This document shows positions 57,519 through 64,000 of a stretch of 64,000 nt of DNA, in pieces. A program made the translations under genes and the position numbers. This DNA is from Streptococcus mitis (lineage in GTDB: Bacteria; Bacillota; Bacilli; Lactobacillales; Streptococcaceae): the NCBI GenBank assembly GCA_001914195.1, contig MKYF01000028.1, forward strand, positions 97,656-161,655, given 5' to 3'. Under the pieces are notes generated by a model. It was not told the DNA's origin, did no database searches, and saw only the letters and a program-made list of their open reading frames with translations. How positions within the stretch are numbered: the stretch's first letter is position 1; the number at the start of each line of letters is the position of its first letter.

Positions 57519-57809
57519 TTACGCGTCAGTTTTGACGATCATGTGACGAAGAATGTCAGCGTTGATTTTTGAAAGACGGTCAAACTCTTTAAGAGCTGCG
57601 TCGTCGTTTGCTTCAACGTTAACGATGTGGTAAAGTCCTTCACGGAAATCTTTGATTTCGTATGCAAGACGACGTTTTTCCCAAGTTTTTGATTCAACAA
57701 CAGTTGCACCATTGTCAGTCAAAATAGAGTCAAAACGTGCTACCAAAGCGTTTTTAGTTTCTTCTTCAATGTTTGGACGAATGATATAAAGAATTTCGTA
57801 TTTAGCCAT
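57519..57809 (-). CDS. rpsF: 30S ribosomal protein S6
   Basis: The 96-residue protein (MAKYEILYIIRPNIEEE, WEKRRLAYEIKDFREGLY) is S6, partner of S18. It opens the operon with an AAAGGAGG ribosome-binding site. A near-consensus promoter and a hairpin-rich leader precede it, which fits ribosomal-protein feedback control. Confidence 0.98.
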   Translation of the reverse strand: MAKYEILYIIRPNIEEETKNALVARFDSILTDNGATVVESKTWEKRRLAYEIKDFREGLYHIVNVEANDDAALKEFDRLSKINADILRHMIVKTDA

Positions 57810-57912
57810 TGATATGTTCCTCCTTTTGGTCTAATGACCCCAAGACTTTGCAAGGGGTAAGTGAGGTTCGCTCACAATAAACTATTATACTAGAAAAAAA
57901 TTTTTTATGCAA
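57810..57912 (-). promoter_or_regulatory. rpsF operon promoter and structured leader
   Basis: TTGCAT, 17 bp, TATAAT (57912-57884), then a leader of about 68 nt with GTGAG-cgaac-CTCAC, ACCCC...GGGGT and the competing GGTC-atta-GACC just before AAAGGAGG. This could be the S6:S18 autoregulatory site; I did not find its published conserved core, so the link is inferred. Confidence 0.6.
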
Positions 57913-57931
57913 GTAAAAACTCTGGAATTCG

Positions 57932-57955
57932 AAAAAACGCCACATGGGCGTTTTC
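57932..57955 (-). terminator. Terminator after asnS
   Basis: AAAACGCC, CATG-type loop, GGCGTTTTTT on the minus strand directly after the asnS stop. Confidence 0.88.
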
Positions 57956-57961
57956 CTATTC

Positions 57962-59305
57962 TTACGGTTTGATACGGTGCAACATACGTGGGAATGGGAT
58001 AGCTTCACGGATGTGTTTTGTTCCTGCTGCGAAGGTTACCATACGCTCGATACCGATACCAAATCCACCGTGTGGAACTGTACCGTATTTACGAAGGTCA
58101 AGGTAGAATTCATATTCTGTACGATCCATCCCAAGTTCATCCATCTTAGCGACAAGAGCATCGTAATCTTCCTCACGCATAGACCCACCGATGATTTCTC
58201 CATAGCCTTCTGGAGCAAGCAAGTCTGCACAAAGCACGCGCTCTGGATTTCCAGGAACTGGTTTCATGTAGAAGGCCTTGATGGCTGCTGGGTAGTTCAT
58301 GACAAATGTTGGCACACCAAAGTAGTTTGAGATCCACGTTTCATGTGGTGAACCAAAGTCATCTCCATGCTCAAGATGTTCGTAGTCAGCATCTTCATCA
58401 TTTTCATGCTCTTGCAAGAGGTCGATGGCTTGATCATAAGTAATGCGTTTGAATGGCTCTGCAATGTAGCGTTTCAAAAGTTCTGTATCACGTTCCAAGG
58501 TTTCCAAGGCTTGAGGCGCACGATCAAGAACACCTTGTAGAAGAGCTTTTACATAAGCTTCTTGCAAGTCAAGCGACTCATCATGTGTCAAGTATGAGTA
58601 CTCTGCGTCCATCATCCAGAACTCAGTCAAGTGACGGCGTGTTTTTGATTTTTCAGCACGGAATACTGGACCAAAGTCAAAGACACGGCCAAGGGCCATA
58701 GCACCTGCTTCTAAGTAAAGCTGACCTGATTGGCTCAAGTAGGCTGGAGTTCCGAAGTAGTCCGTTTCAAAGAGTTCAGTTGAATCTTCTGCCGCGTTTC
58801 CTGAAAGGATTGGGCTATCAAACTTCATGAAACCGTTCTTGTCAAAGAACTCATATGTTGCATAGATGATAGCGTTACGAATTTGCATCACCGCTACTTG
58901 CTTACGAGAACGGAGCCATAAGTGACGGTTGTCCATCAAGAAGTCTGTTCCGTGTTCTTTTGGTGTAATTGGGTAGTCTTGAGATTCACCAATCACTTCG
59001 ATGTCTGTAATGTCCAACTCATAGCCAAACTTAGAACGTTCGTCTTCTTTGACAATACCTGTCACATAGACAGACGTTTCTTGGCTCAAGCGTTTGATAA
59101 CATCAAACTTCTCAAGTCCCACTTCATCACCAAATTTTTCTACAAAGTTTGGTTTAAATGCCACACCTTGGAAGAAGGCCGTTCCATCACGCAATTGCAA
59201 GAAGGCGATTTTCCCTTTTCCTGATTTGTTGGCAACCCAAGCCCCAATCGTCACTTCTTGACCAACATAGTCTTTTACATCAATAATCGTTACACGTTTT
59301 GTCAT
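57962..59305 (-). CDS. asnS: Asparaginyl-tRNA synthetase
   Basis: Charges tRNA-Asn. The 447-residue class II synthetase has an OB-fold anticodon domain (1-105), motif 2 as FRAEKSKTRRHLTEFWMMDAE and motif 3 as GFGIGIERMV. ATG 59305 follows AAAAAGGAAAAA. It follows the aspC and VOC genes in the same direction but the short gap (about 20 bases) suggests co-transcription with them. Confidence 0.96.
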   Translation of the reverse strand: MTKRVTIIDVKDYVGQEVTIGAWVANKSGKGKIAFLQLRDGTAFFQGVAFKPNFVEKFGDEVGLEKFDVIKRLSQETSVYVTGIVKEDERSKFGYELDITDIEVIGESQDYPITPKEHGTDFLMDNRHLWLRSRKQVAVMQIRNAIIYATYEFFDKNGFMKFDSPILSGNAAEDSTELFETDYFGTPAYLSQSGQLYLEAGAMALGRVFDFGPVFRAEKSKTRRHLTEFWMMDAEYSYLTHDESLDLQEAYVKALLQGVLDRAPQALETLERDTELLKRYIAEPFKRITYDQAIDLLQEHENDEDADYEHLEHGDDFGSPHETWISNYFGVPTFVMNYPAAIKAFYMKPVPGNPERVLCADLLAPEGYGEIIGGSMREEDYDALVAKMDELGMDRTEYEFYLDLRKYGTVPHGGFGIGIERMVTFAAGTKHIREAIPFPRMLHRIKP

Positions 59306-59324
59306 TATTTTTCCTTTTTCTTTT

Positions 59325-59690
59325 TTATTCTTTATGGCAAACCACTTCTATTTTGTTCCCATCTGGGTCAATCATAAAAGCAGCGTAATAAATCGGTTGC
59401 TCACTGCGATAACCAGGAGCTCCATTGTCTCGCCCACCTGCCTCTAAACCAGCCTCATAACAATCCTGAACTTCTTCCTTATTTCCTGCTAAAAAAGCAA
59501 AGTGAATAGGATTCTGTGTCCCCTGAGCTAGCCAAAAATCACCACCAGGATGAGGGCTGTTTGGGGCAAGAAAGCTGATTAGAGAAGTAGTTTTAAAAGC
59601 CAATTTATAGCCCAAAGGGGTGAGAAAGCTCTTATAAAATCCTTCTGAAATTTGTAAATCCTTTACCTTAATTTCAAAATGATCAATCAT
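59325..59690 (-). CDS. VOC/glyoxalase-fold protein
   Basis: A 121-residue protein with one vicinal-oxygen-chelate unit pair: MIDHFEIKVKDLQISEGFYK at the start, HIAF-like IHFAFLAGNKEEV in the middle and MIDPDGNKIEVVCH at the end, giving histidine and glutamate metal ligands. Substrate unknown; such proteins act as glyoxalases, dioxygenases or resistance proteins. ATG 59690 overlaps the aspC end by eight bases; a GTG two codons earlier is also open. Confidence 0.8.
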   Translation of the reverse strand: MIDHFEIKVKDLQISEGFYKSFLTPLGYKLAFKTTSLISFLAPNSPHPGGDFWLAQGTQNPIHFAFLAGNKEEVQDCYEAGLEAGGRDNGAPGYRSEQPIYYAAFMIDPDGNKIEVVCHKE

Positions 59691-60870
59691 TCTCACTACC
59701 CATAAATGCTTTCAAGCGTTTAACTGCTTCTTTAAGCGTGTCTAGGTCTGTCGCATAGCTGAGGCGTACATTTTCTGGTGCTCCGAATCCTGCTCCTGTT
59801 ACCAAGGCAACTTCAGCTTCTTCTAGGATAGCAGTTGTAAAGTCTGTCACATCCGTATAGCCTTTCATCTCCATGGCCTTTTTGACATTTGGGAAAAGAT
59901 AGAAGGCCCCTTGCGGTTTGACCACTTCAAATCCAGGCACCTCAGCAAGAAGGGGATAGATGGTGTTTAGTCGTTCCTCAAAAGCCTGACGCATGTTTTC
60001 TACAGTATCTTGCTCACCTGATAGAGCCTCAACTGCTGCATACTGAGCTACTGCTGACGGATTGGAGGTTGTTTGACCTGCAATCTTAGACATGGCAGCG
60101 ATAATGTCTGCTTGACCGACGGCATAGCCAATCCGCCAACCTGTCATAGCATAGGTTTTAGACACACCATTGATGACCACTGTTTGCTTGCGAATCGCTT
60201 CTGATAGGCTAGAAATCGGTGTGAACTCATGACCATTATAGACCAAGCGACCATAAATATCGTCTGCTAGGATGAGAATGTCATTTTCTACAGCCCAGTT
60301 TCCGATTGCCAAGAGTTCCTCACGGGTGTAAATCATACCTGTCGGATTAGATGGTGAATTCAGCACCAAAACCTTGGTCTTGTCAGTGCGAGCCGCTTCT
60401 AACTGCTCTACAGTCACCTTAAAATGATTGTCTTCCTTAGCAGGAACAAAGACAGGAATCCCTTCAGCCATCTTGACCTGATCTCCATAGCTAACCCAGT
60501 ATGGGGTTGGGATGATGACTTCATCACCTGGATTGACCACTGCCATAAAGAAGGTATAGAGAGAATATTTGGCTCCTGCAGCGACTGTCACTTGATTTGG
60601 CGCCACAGAATAGCCGTAAAAGCGCTCAAAGTAGCTATTGACCGCTGCCTTTAGCTCTGGCAGACCTGAGGTCACTGTATAAAAAGAAGCACGCCCATCT
60701 CGAATGGCTGCAACAGCTGCATCTTGAATATTTTTGGGAGTAGTGAAATCTGGCTCACCCAAGGTTAGAGACAGGATATCTCTTCCCTCAGCCTTCAGCG
60801 CTTTGGCACGGGCTCCAGCAGCCAAGGTCACACTTTCTTCCATTTCTAAAACACGGTTGGATAGTTTCAT
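59683..60870 (-). CDS. aspC: Aspartate/aromatic aminotransferase, class I
   Basis: The 395-residue PLP enzyme has SLTLGEPDFTTPKNIQDAAV, NSPSNPTGMIYT, DDIYGRLVY and the lysine motif SKTYAMTGWRIGY (about 234-246), typical of subgroup I-gamma aspartate aminotransferases. It should make aspartate from oxaloacetate. It overlaps the DUF5590 gene by four bases and the VOC gene by eight, and asnS follows, linking aspartate/asparagine supply and tRNA charging. Confidence 0.9.
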   Translation of the reverse strand: MKLSNRVLEMEESVTLAAGARAKALKAEGRDILSLTLGEPDFTTPKNIQDAAVAAIRDGRASFYTVTSGLPELKAAVNSYFERFYGYSVAPNQVTVAAGAKYSLYTFFMAVVNPGDEVIIPTPYWVSYGDQVKMAEGIPVFVPAKEDNHFKVTVEQLEAARTDKTKVLVLNSPSNPTGMIYTREELLAIGNWAVENDILILADDIYGRLVYNGHEFTPISSLSEAIRKQTVVINGVSKTYAMTGWRIGYAVGQADIIAAMSKIAGQTTSNPSAVAQYAAVEALSGEQDTVENMRQAFEERLNTIYPLLAEVPGFEVVKPQGAFYLFPNVKKAMEMKGYTDVTDFTTAILEEAEVALVTGAGFGAPENVRLSYATDLDTLKEAVKRLKAFMGSEND

Positions 60871-61355
60871 AGGCCCTCCTTATTGACCAATGCTCCTGTT
60901 TCAAAATCTACTAGATAAAAATCAGAGCCTGACTTAACTTCCCAAATTGGCTTATCTTGATAACGGCCAAAGGTAATCTTGTCAATCTCGCCAGCTCCTT
61001 TTTCCTTAGAAACAGCTTCTGCTTTTTCTTGTGAAACACCCTGATTTAGCTGATAAACGTAAATCTTATGGTCATCTTTTCCAATCAGGACAGCAAGTGC
61101 TTCTTGTTTTTTATTACGACCAAGAACGCTATAATAAGATTCCAAGCCATTGTATAAGTCAACCTGATCAGCCTGCTCTAATCCTGCATACTGCTGAGCT
61201 AATTTTTCTCCTTCACTTTTAGCTGTTTGATAGGGTTTCATACTCAGAAACACCAGATACAGAAAGGAAGCACTGATAACCACCAACAAAATCGTCATCC
61301 CAAGACCATACTGCCACAGTAGATTATTTTTTGCTTTGTTTTGTCTTTTTTTCAC
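60867..61355 (-). CDS. Membrane-anchored DUF5590/YpmB-like protein
   Basis: The 162-residue protein has one N-terminal membrane helix (about 13-38) and an extracytoplasmic region with YYSVLGRNKKQEALAVLIG and a PepSY-like C-terminus (SKEKGAGEIDKITFGRYQD, PIWEV, FYLVDFETGALV). It matches the YpmB type found next to aspB and asnS in many Firmicutes. It starts with GTG at 61355; a promoter TTGTAA, 17 bp, TGG-TAAAAT ends six bases before it, so the transcript is probably leaderless. Confidence 0.8.
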   Translation of the reverse strand: MKKRQNKAKNNLLWQYGLGMTILLVVISASFLYLVFLSMKPYQTAKSEGEKLAQQYAGLEQADQVDLYNGLESYYSVLGRNKKQEALAVLIGKDDHKIYVYQLNQGVSQEKAEAVSKEKGAGEIDKITFGRYQDKPIWEVKSGSDFYLVDFETGALVNKEGL

Positions 61356-61361
61356 TCGTCT

Positions 61362-61390
61362 ATTTTACCATCTATTAAGCTTTATTACAA
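61362..61390 (-). promoter_or_regulatory. DUF5590-aspC-VOC promoter, leaderless type
   Basis: TTGTAA (61390-61385), 17 bp, TAAAAT (61367-61362) with TGG in front; six bases then GTG 61355 and no Shine-Dalgarno. Confidence 0.65.
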
Positions 61391-61402
61391 GTGAATATAA
61401 GA

Positions 61403-61508
61403 ATACTCTGCGAAAATCCAATTCAAACTTTGTCAGCGTCGCCTTGCCGTACCCAAGTACTGTCTGCGGCTTGCTTCCTAGTTTGCTCTTTGATTTTCAT
61501 TGAGTATA
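61403..61508 (+). repeat. BOX element (degenerate boxA-boxC)
   Basis: Starts ATACTCTGCGAAAATCCAAT, has GTCAGCGTCGCCTTGCCGTA (boxA core) and ends CTCTTTGATTTTCATTGAGT. It lies between the MFS gene and the DUF5590-aspC operon and is in the opposite orientation to the copy near thyA. No boxB unit is visible. Confidence 0.88.
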
Positions 61509-61602
61509 AGAAACCAATTCTATTTCTTCCTTCAAAGGAAACAGATTTTTCTTGATTAAAACCGAGCAAGAAAAGTAAAAACAGCTCCAAAATCAACCCA
61601 TT

Positions 61603-61631
61603 AAAAAACCTGAGCTTGACACTCAAGTTTT
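61603..61631 (-). terminator. Terminator after the MFS gene
   Basis: Minus strand AAAACTTGAG, seven-base loop, CTCAGGTTTTTT. Confidence 0.8.
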
Positions 61632-61646
61632 CGTAAGTTTTTTAAT

Positions 61647-62843
61647 CTATAGAATCACTTTATCATCCATTCTTTTAGCCATTTTTTCTAAAAATATAGG
61701 CAGTAAAAGGCTAATCATGACTAAAAAGAATCCTAGATAAAGAAATGCTACTACAAAGCCTAAATAGTCAATCAACCAGCCTGTCAGTGGGAAGAATACA
61801 ATCATACTGAGGCTAAACATCATAGAGTAGACACTTAGCATGGTTGCCCTTACTTCACTTGGGAGTCGCTCTTGCAAATCATTGTCAAAAATCGGCTGAA
61901 AAAGAGCATATAGAGCATTACTAATCAAATAAACCAAAATATAGATTAGAGGTGTTCCAAAGTAGGACAGCAGGTAGGTAACTCCAGTCAGCAGGACGAG
62001 GATAGGGAAAAACTTCAAGGCAGCATATTTCTTTCCAATCTTACTCGCTAGATAGACTGCGACGATATTTAAGAGACTACCAAGTAGCATAACTGCTGAA
62101 ATTTGCCAACTACTTAAATCTGGTAACTGATTTTGATAGTAAAAATAAAACATGCACATGAGTGTACCAACAATCTGAGACAAAATCATCCAGTTGAAGA
62201 GCATGGGATTTCGCTCCAACTCTTCCTTAACAGTCCAAATAATCTGTTTCATGGTCACACTATCAGTTTTTTCTAGCTTGACACTGGGTTCTTTCAGCAT
62301 CCAAATCAGGAAAAGAACTATGATAGAAGTGGCAATCATGATATAGTAGGTCAGGTGCAATTGACCATGGACAAAAAATCCCGCCAACACTGTCCCCAAA
62401 GACCGAGTTCCTTCTGCCACTCCTGACATAAAGCTTGAAATGGATAGATAACGCTCCTTTAATCCAGCCTCTACAGCCGAGTCATAGACCATTGCTGCGC
62501 TTGTTCCTGAATCAAAATTATAAGACAAGGCATTTATCGCCATAGCTAGTGCATAAATCCAAAAATTTCCTTGCCCAGCCAACATGAGAATAGAAGACAC
62601 AATCCCTGCTATTCGACTTAAATAAAGGTTGGTCTTATAGGAATAACGGTCAGCTAACATACCAGATGGAATTTCACAGAGAAGACTGGTCGTATGAAAA
62701 ATACTTTCCAGAAGTCCAATCTGCCAAAGAGACATTCCGTTTTGACTGAGAAAGAGAATCCAAAAACTGGTAATCCCTAAAAATGCAAAAAACTCAACTC
62801 CAGCCATCAGGCCAATATTTTTCCGATAATTTCTTATTAACAT
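61647..62843 (-). CDS. Major facilitator superfamily transporter
   Basis: The 398-residue protein has about twelve membrane helices, starting MLIRNYRKNIGLMAGVEFFA. The loop between helices 2 and 3 reads PSGMLADRYSYKTNL, the MFS motif A. The central loop (about 190-215) is charged. Substrate unknown; drug or metabolite export is possible. ATG 62843 is chosen over an open frame 15 codons longer because AAAGGAG precedes it. A long leader with a 20-codon ORF and an inverted repeat lies upstream. Confidence 0.85.
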   Translation of the reverse strand: MLIRNYRKNIGLMAGVEFFAFLGITSFWILFLSQNGMSLWQIGLLESIFHTTSLLCEIPSGMLADRYSYKTNLYLSRIAGIVSSILMLAGQGNFWIYALAMAINALSYNFDSGTSAAMVYDSAVEAGLKERYLSISSFMSGVAEGTRSLGTVLAGFFVHGQLHLTYYIMIATSIIVLFLIWMLKEPSVKLEKTDSVTMKQIIWTVKEELERNPMLFNWMILSQIVGTLMCMFYFYYQNQLPDLSSWQISAVMLLGSLLNIVAVYLASKIGKKYAALKFFPILVLLTGVTYLLSYFGTPLIYILVYLISNALYALFQPIFDNDLQERLPSEVRATMLSVYSMMFSLSMIVFFPLTGWLIDYLGFVVAFLYLGFFLVMISLLLPIFLEKMAKRMDDKVIL

Positions 62844-62848
62844 CTTTT

Positions 62849-62895
62849 CTCCTTTAACAAGTGTATTAGTATTTCTTTTGTCCGTCACTTGTTAA
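62849..62895 (-). promoter_or_regulatory. Inverted repeat in the MFS leader, next to the ribosome-binding site
   Basis: TTAACAAGTG (62895-62886) and CACTTGTTAA (62863-62854) are perfect 10-base arms with a 22-base loop. The upstream arm covers the last codons and stop of the small leader ORF; the downstream arm shares its last A with the AAGGAG site of the MFS gene. Confidence 0.65.
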
Positions 62896-62947
62896 TCTTT
62901 GCCTTACATGATCTCCACTCCTTTTTAGAAGCATTCTTCAATGCCAT
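62885..62947 (-). CDS. Possible 20-residue leader peptide of the MFS gene
   Basis: A short ORF reading MALKNASKKEWRSCKAKINK with AAGGA six bases before its ATG. It ends 41 bases before the MFS start codon, inside the 5-prime arm of an inverted repeat. It could act as a translated attenuator; alternatively it is a chance ORF. It is lysine-rich and has no similarity that I recognise. Confidence 0.35.
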   Translation of the reverse strand: MALKNASKKEWRSCKAKINK

Positions 62948-63024
62948 TATTGTTCCTTTAATTATTTATGAAATGATATCGGAAAATAGCCGTTCTGCGG
63001 TTTCTATTGCGAGTTTTCTTGTTT

Positions 63025-63053
63025 ATTTTAGCACTTATATCATCATATTACAA
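63025..63053 (-). promoter_or_regulatory. Candidate promoter of the MFS transporter leader
   Basis: TTGTAA (63053-63048), 17 bp, TAAAAT (63030-63025) with TGC in front. It predicts a leader of about 175 nt. The rest of 62948-63160 holds no convincing gene; a fragment ATACTCTTCGAAAA at about 63067-63080 looks like a boxA remnant. Confidence 0.5.
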
Positions 63054-63154
63054 GAGAATATAGGAATACTCTTCGAAAACCAAATGCATTCCAGTCGCAA
63101 GTGACTTGAGTTTCTGCAGTTTTATAGTTTTCAAATAATCTTTGAGCAAATTTC

Positions 63155-63216
63155 TTGCAAGTCCTTTTGTTTTGTTGTAATATATTTTATAACAACGAGA
63201 AAATTCTCGAGAATTT
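63155..63216 (+). promoter_or_regulatory. FMN reductase promoter and 16-bp palindromic operator
   Basis: TTGCAA (63155-63160), 17 bp, TAATAT (63178-63183). AAATTCTCGAGAATTT at 63201-63216 is a perfect palindrome at about +11 to +26, before the AAGGAG site. Confidence 0.65.
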
Positions 63217-63235
63217 AAGAAAAAGGAGACACATC

Positions 63236-63784
63236 ATGTCTAAAAAAGTATTATTTATCGTCGGATCACTACGCCAAGGTTCTTTCAACCACCAAATGGC
63301 CCTAGAAGCTGAGAAAGCACTTGCTGGTAAAGCGGAAGTTAGCTACCTCGATTATTCAACCCTTCCTCTCTTTAGCCAAGATTTGGAAGTTCCAACTCAT
63401 CCAGCTGTAGCGGCTGCTCGTGAAGCGGTTCTCGCTGCGGACGCCATCTGGATTTTCTCTCCAGTCTACAACTTCTCTATCCCTGGTACAGTGAAAAACT
63501 TGCTTGATTGGCTATCTCGTGCCCTTGACTTGTCTGATACACGTGGCGCTTCTGCCCTTCAAGACAAGTTTGTCACCGTATCATCTGTAGCCAATGCAGG
63601 TCACGATCAACTTTTCGCTATTTACAAGGACCTCTTGCCATTTATCCGTACACAAGTCATTGGTGATTTCACTGCTGCACGTGTCAACGACTCTGCTTGG
63701 GCAGACGGAACATTGGTTCTAGAAGAAACAGCCCTAAACTCACTTGAGAAACAAGCGGAAGACTTGGTTGCAGCAGTTCAGTAA
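63236..63784 (+). CDS. NADPH-dependent FMN reductase / azoreductase-like flavoprotein
   Basis: The 182-residue flavodoxin-fold protein starts MSKKVLFIVGSLRQGSFNHQ with the FMN phosphate-binding loop GSLRQGSFN, and carries the SPVYNFSIPGTVKNLLDWLS family motif (about 77-96). It should reduce quinones, azo dyes or similar with NAD(P)H. The frame is open 27 codons up, but ATG 63236 has AAAGGAG and the family start. A perfect palindrome between promoter and start indicates a repressor. It ends at a terminator. Confidence 0.9.
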   Translation: MSKKVLFIVGSLRQGSFNHQMALEAEKALAGKAEVSYLDYSTLPLFSQDLEVPTHPAVAAAREAVLAADAIWIFSPVYNFSIPGTVKNLLDWLSRALDLSDTRGASALQDKFVTVSSVANAGHDQLFAIYKDLLPFIRTQVIGDFTAARVNDSAWADGTLVLEETALNSLEKQAEDLVAAVQ

Positions 63785-63818
63785 AAAATAGAAAATTTTC
63801 AAGTCTAAATCAATTATC

Positions 63819-63841
63819 GCCACCTAATAGGGTGGCATTTT
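63819..63841 (+). terminator. Terminator after the FMN reductase gene
   Basis: GCCACC, TAATAG loop, GGTGGC, then ATTTTT. Confidence 0.85.
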
Positions 63842-63944
63842 TAGACTCAATCAAGATTTTCAGACAAACATCACCCATCCCAAAAAACCTTGAGCCTTAC
63901 CAGAGTCCACTGAAAAAATAGGTCTCTTACTTTTAATGAAATGA

Positions 63945-63987
63945 AAACCGAGGAATCTCTCGTTAATTTGAGCGAGTTCCTCGGTTA
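63945..63987. terminator. Long hairpin near the right edge
   Basis: AAACCGAGGAA pairs with TTCCTCGGTT, with inner CTCG/CGAG pairing. It probably ends a minus-strand gene beyond the window. The stretch 63842-63944 shows no gene. Confidence 0.7.
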
Positions 63988-64000
63988 TTTTGTATTTATT

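Noticed and set aside
62889..63104. 71-codon plus-strand ORF before the FMN reductase gene
   Set aside because: It lacks a ribosome-binding site and any family feature, and it runs antisense through the predicted MFS leader, its promoter and a BOX remnant.
1..64000. Search for rRNA, tRNA, CRISPR, prophage, insertion-sequence transposases and T-box or common riboswitch motifs
   Set aside because: None was recognised by reading; absence by eye is not proof, and tRNAscan, Infernal and ISfinder runs would settle it.

Overview
The window looks like chromosome of a mitis-group Streptococcus (S. pneumoniae, S. mitis, S. oralis or a close relative). The evidence is AT-rich low-GC Firmicute codon use, a choline-binding protein, an M26 zinc metalloprotease with a YSIRK signal and an N-terminal LPYTG, BOX repeat elements, a Lys-type MurE and many extended -10 promoters (TGnTATAAT). 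I cannot fix the species. By memory, the gene order joins blocks that lie apart in the pneumococcal TIGR4 map (a murD-to-ccdA block and a nadE/greA-to-aspC block), which leans towards S. mitis or S. oralis or a rearranged strain.

Layout. 1-12 kb: murD start, DUF3165, typA, rsuA (+), a small membrane protein, a rhodanese-like protein with yqgQ, a divergent LysR regulator (+), then a minus-strand run of SDR, rnz, an unknown gene, hflX and miaA; a tiny DUF3042 gene (+), a BOX element, thyA and gki. 12-27 kb: surface and redox region with a CbpL-like choline-binding protein, an alpha/beta hydrolase, a pabB-pabC fusion, the ZmpB-like protease (about 6 kb) coupled to a UPF0340 gene, its neighbouring two-component system (LytS/YesM-type kinase and AraC-type regulator), and the extracytoplasmic thiol/methionine-sulfoxide repair operon ccdA-etrx-msrAB. 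27-42 kb: GNAT, nadE-pncB, an XRE-regulator cassette with two membrane proteins, an amino-acid permease, greA, mltG, two tandem GNATs, murC, a charged unknown protein and a SNF2 helicase. 42-54 kb: MalY/PatB-type C-S lyase and a cystathionine lyase/synthase under a perfect MET-box, a PH-like protein, AliB-type peptide-binding lipoprotein, MurJ-type flippase, murE (+), csbD with a perfect cre, a DUF1803-like protein, a papain-like protein, ppaC. 54-64 kb: TrmN6-like methylase with GIY-YIG, S1 protein, HAD-cyclophilin fusion, GNAT, rpsF-ssb-rpsR, asnS, aspC operon, BOX, an MFS transporter with a structured leader, and an FMN reductase (+).

Most genes are on the minus strand. Peptidoglycan precursor and wall enzymes recur (murD, murC, murE, MurJ, MltG). 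The strongest new patterns are: (i) at least seven genes whose -10 box ends only 6-9 bp before the start codon and which lack a Shine-Dalgarno site, implying leaderless mRNAs; (ii) a perfect MET-box upstream of the sulfur amino-acid operon; (iii) a perfect CcpA cre over the csbD transcription start; (iv) an MFS transporter leader with a 20-codon ORF whose end forms one arm of a 10-bp inverted repeat ending at the MFS ribosome-binding site; and (v) a tandem hairpin cassette of about 50 bp period found behind both nadE and rpsR. No rRNA, tRNA, CRISPR, prophage or insertion sequence was seen.
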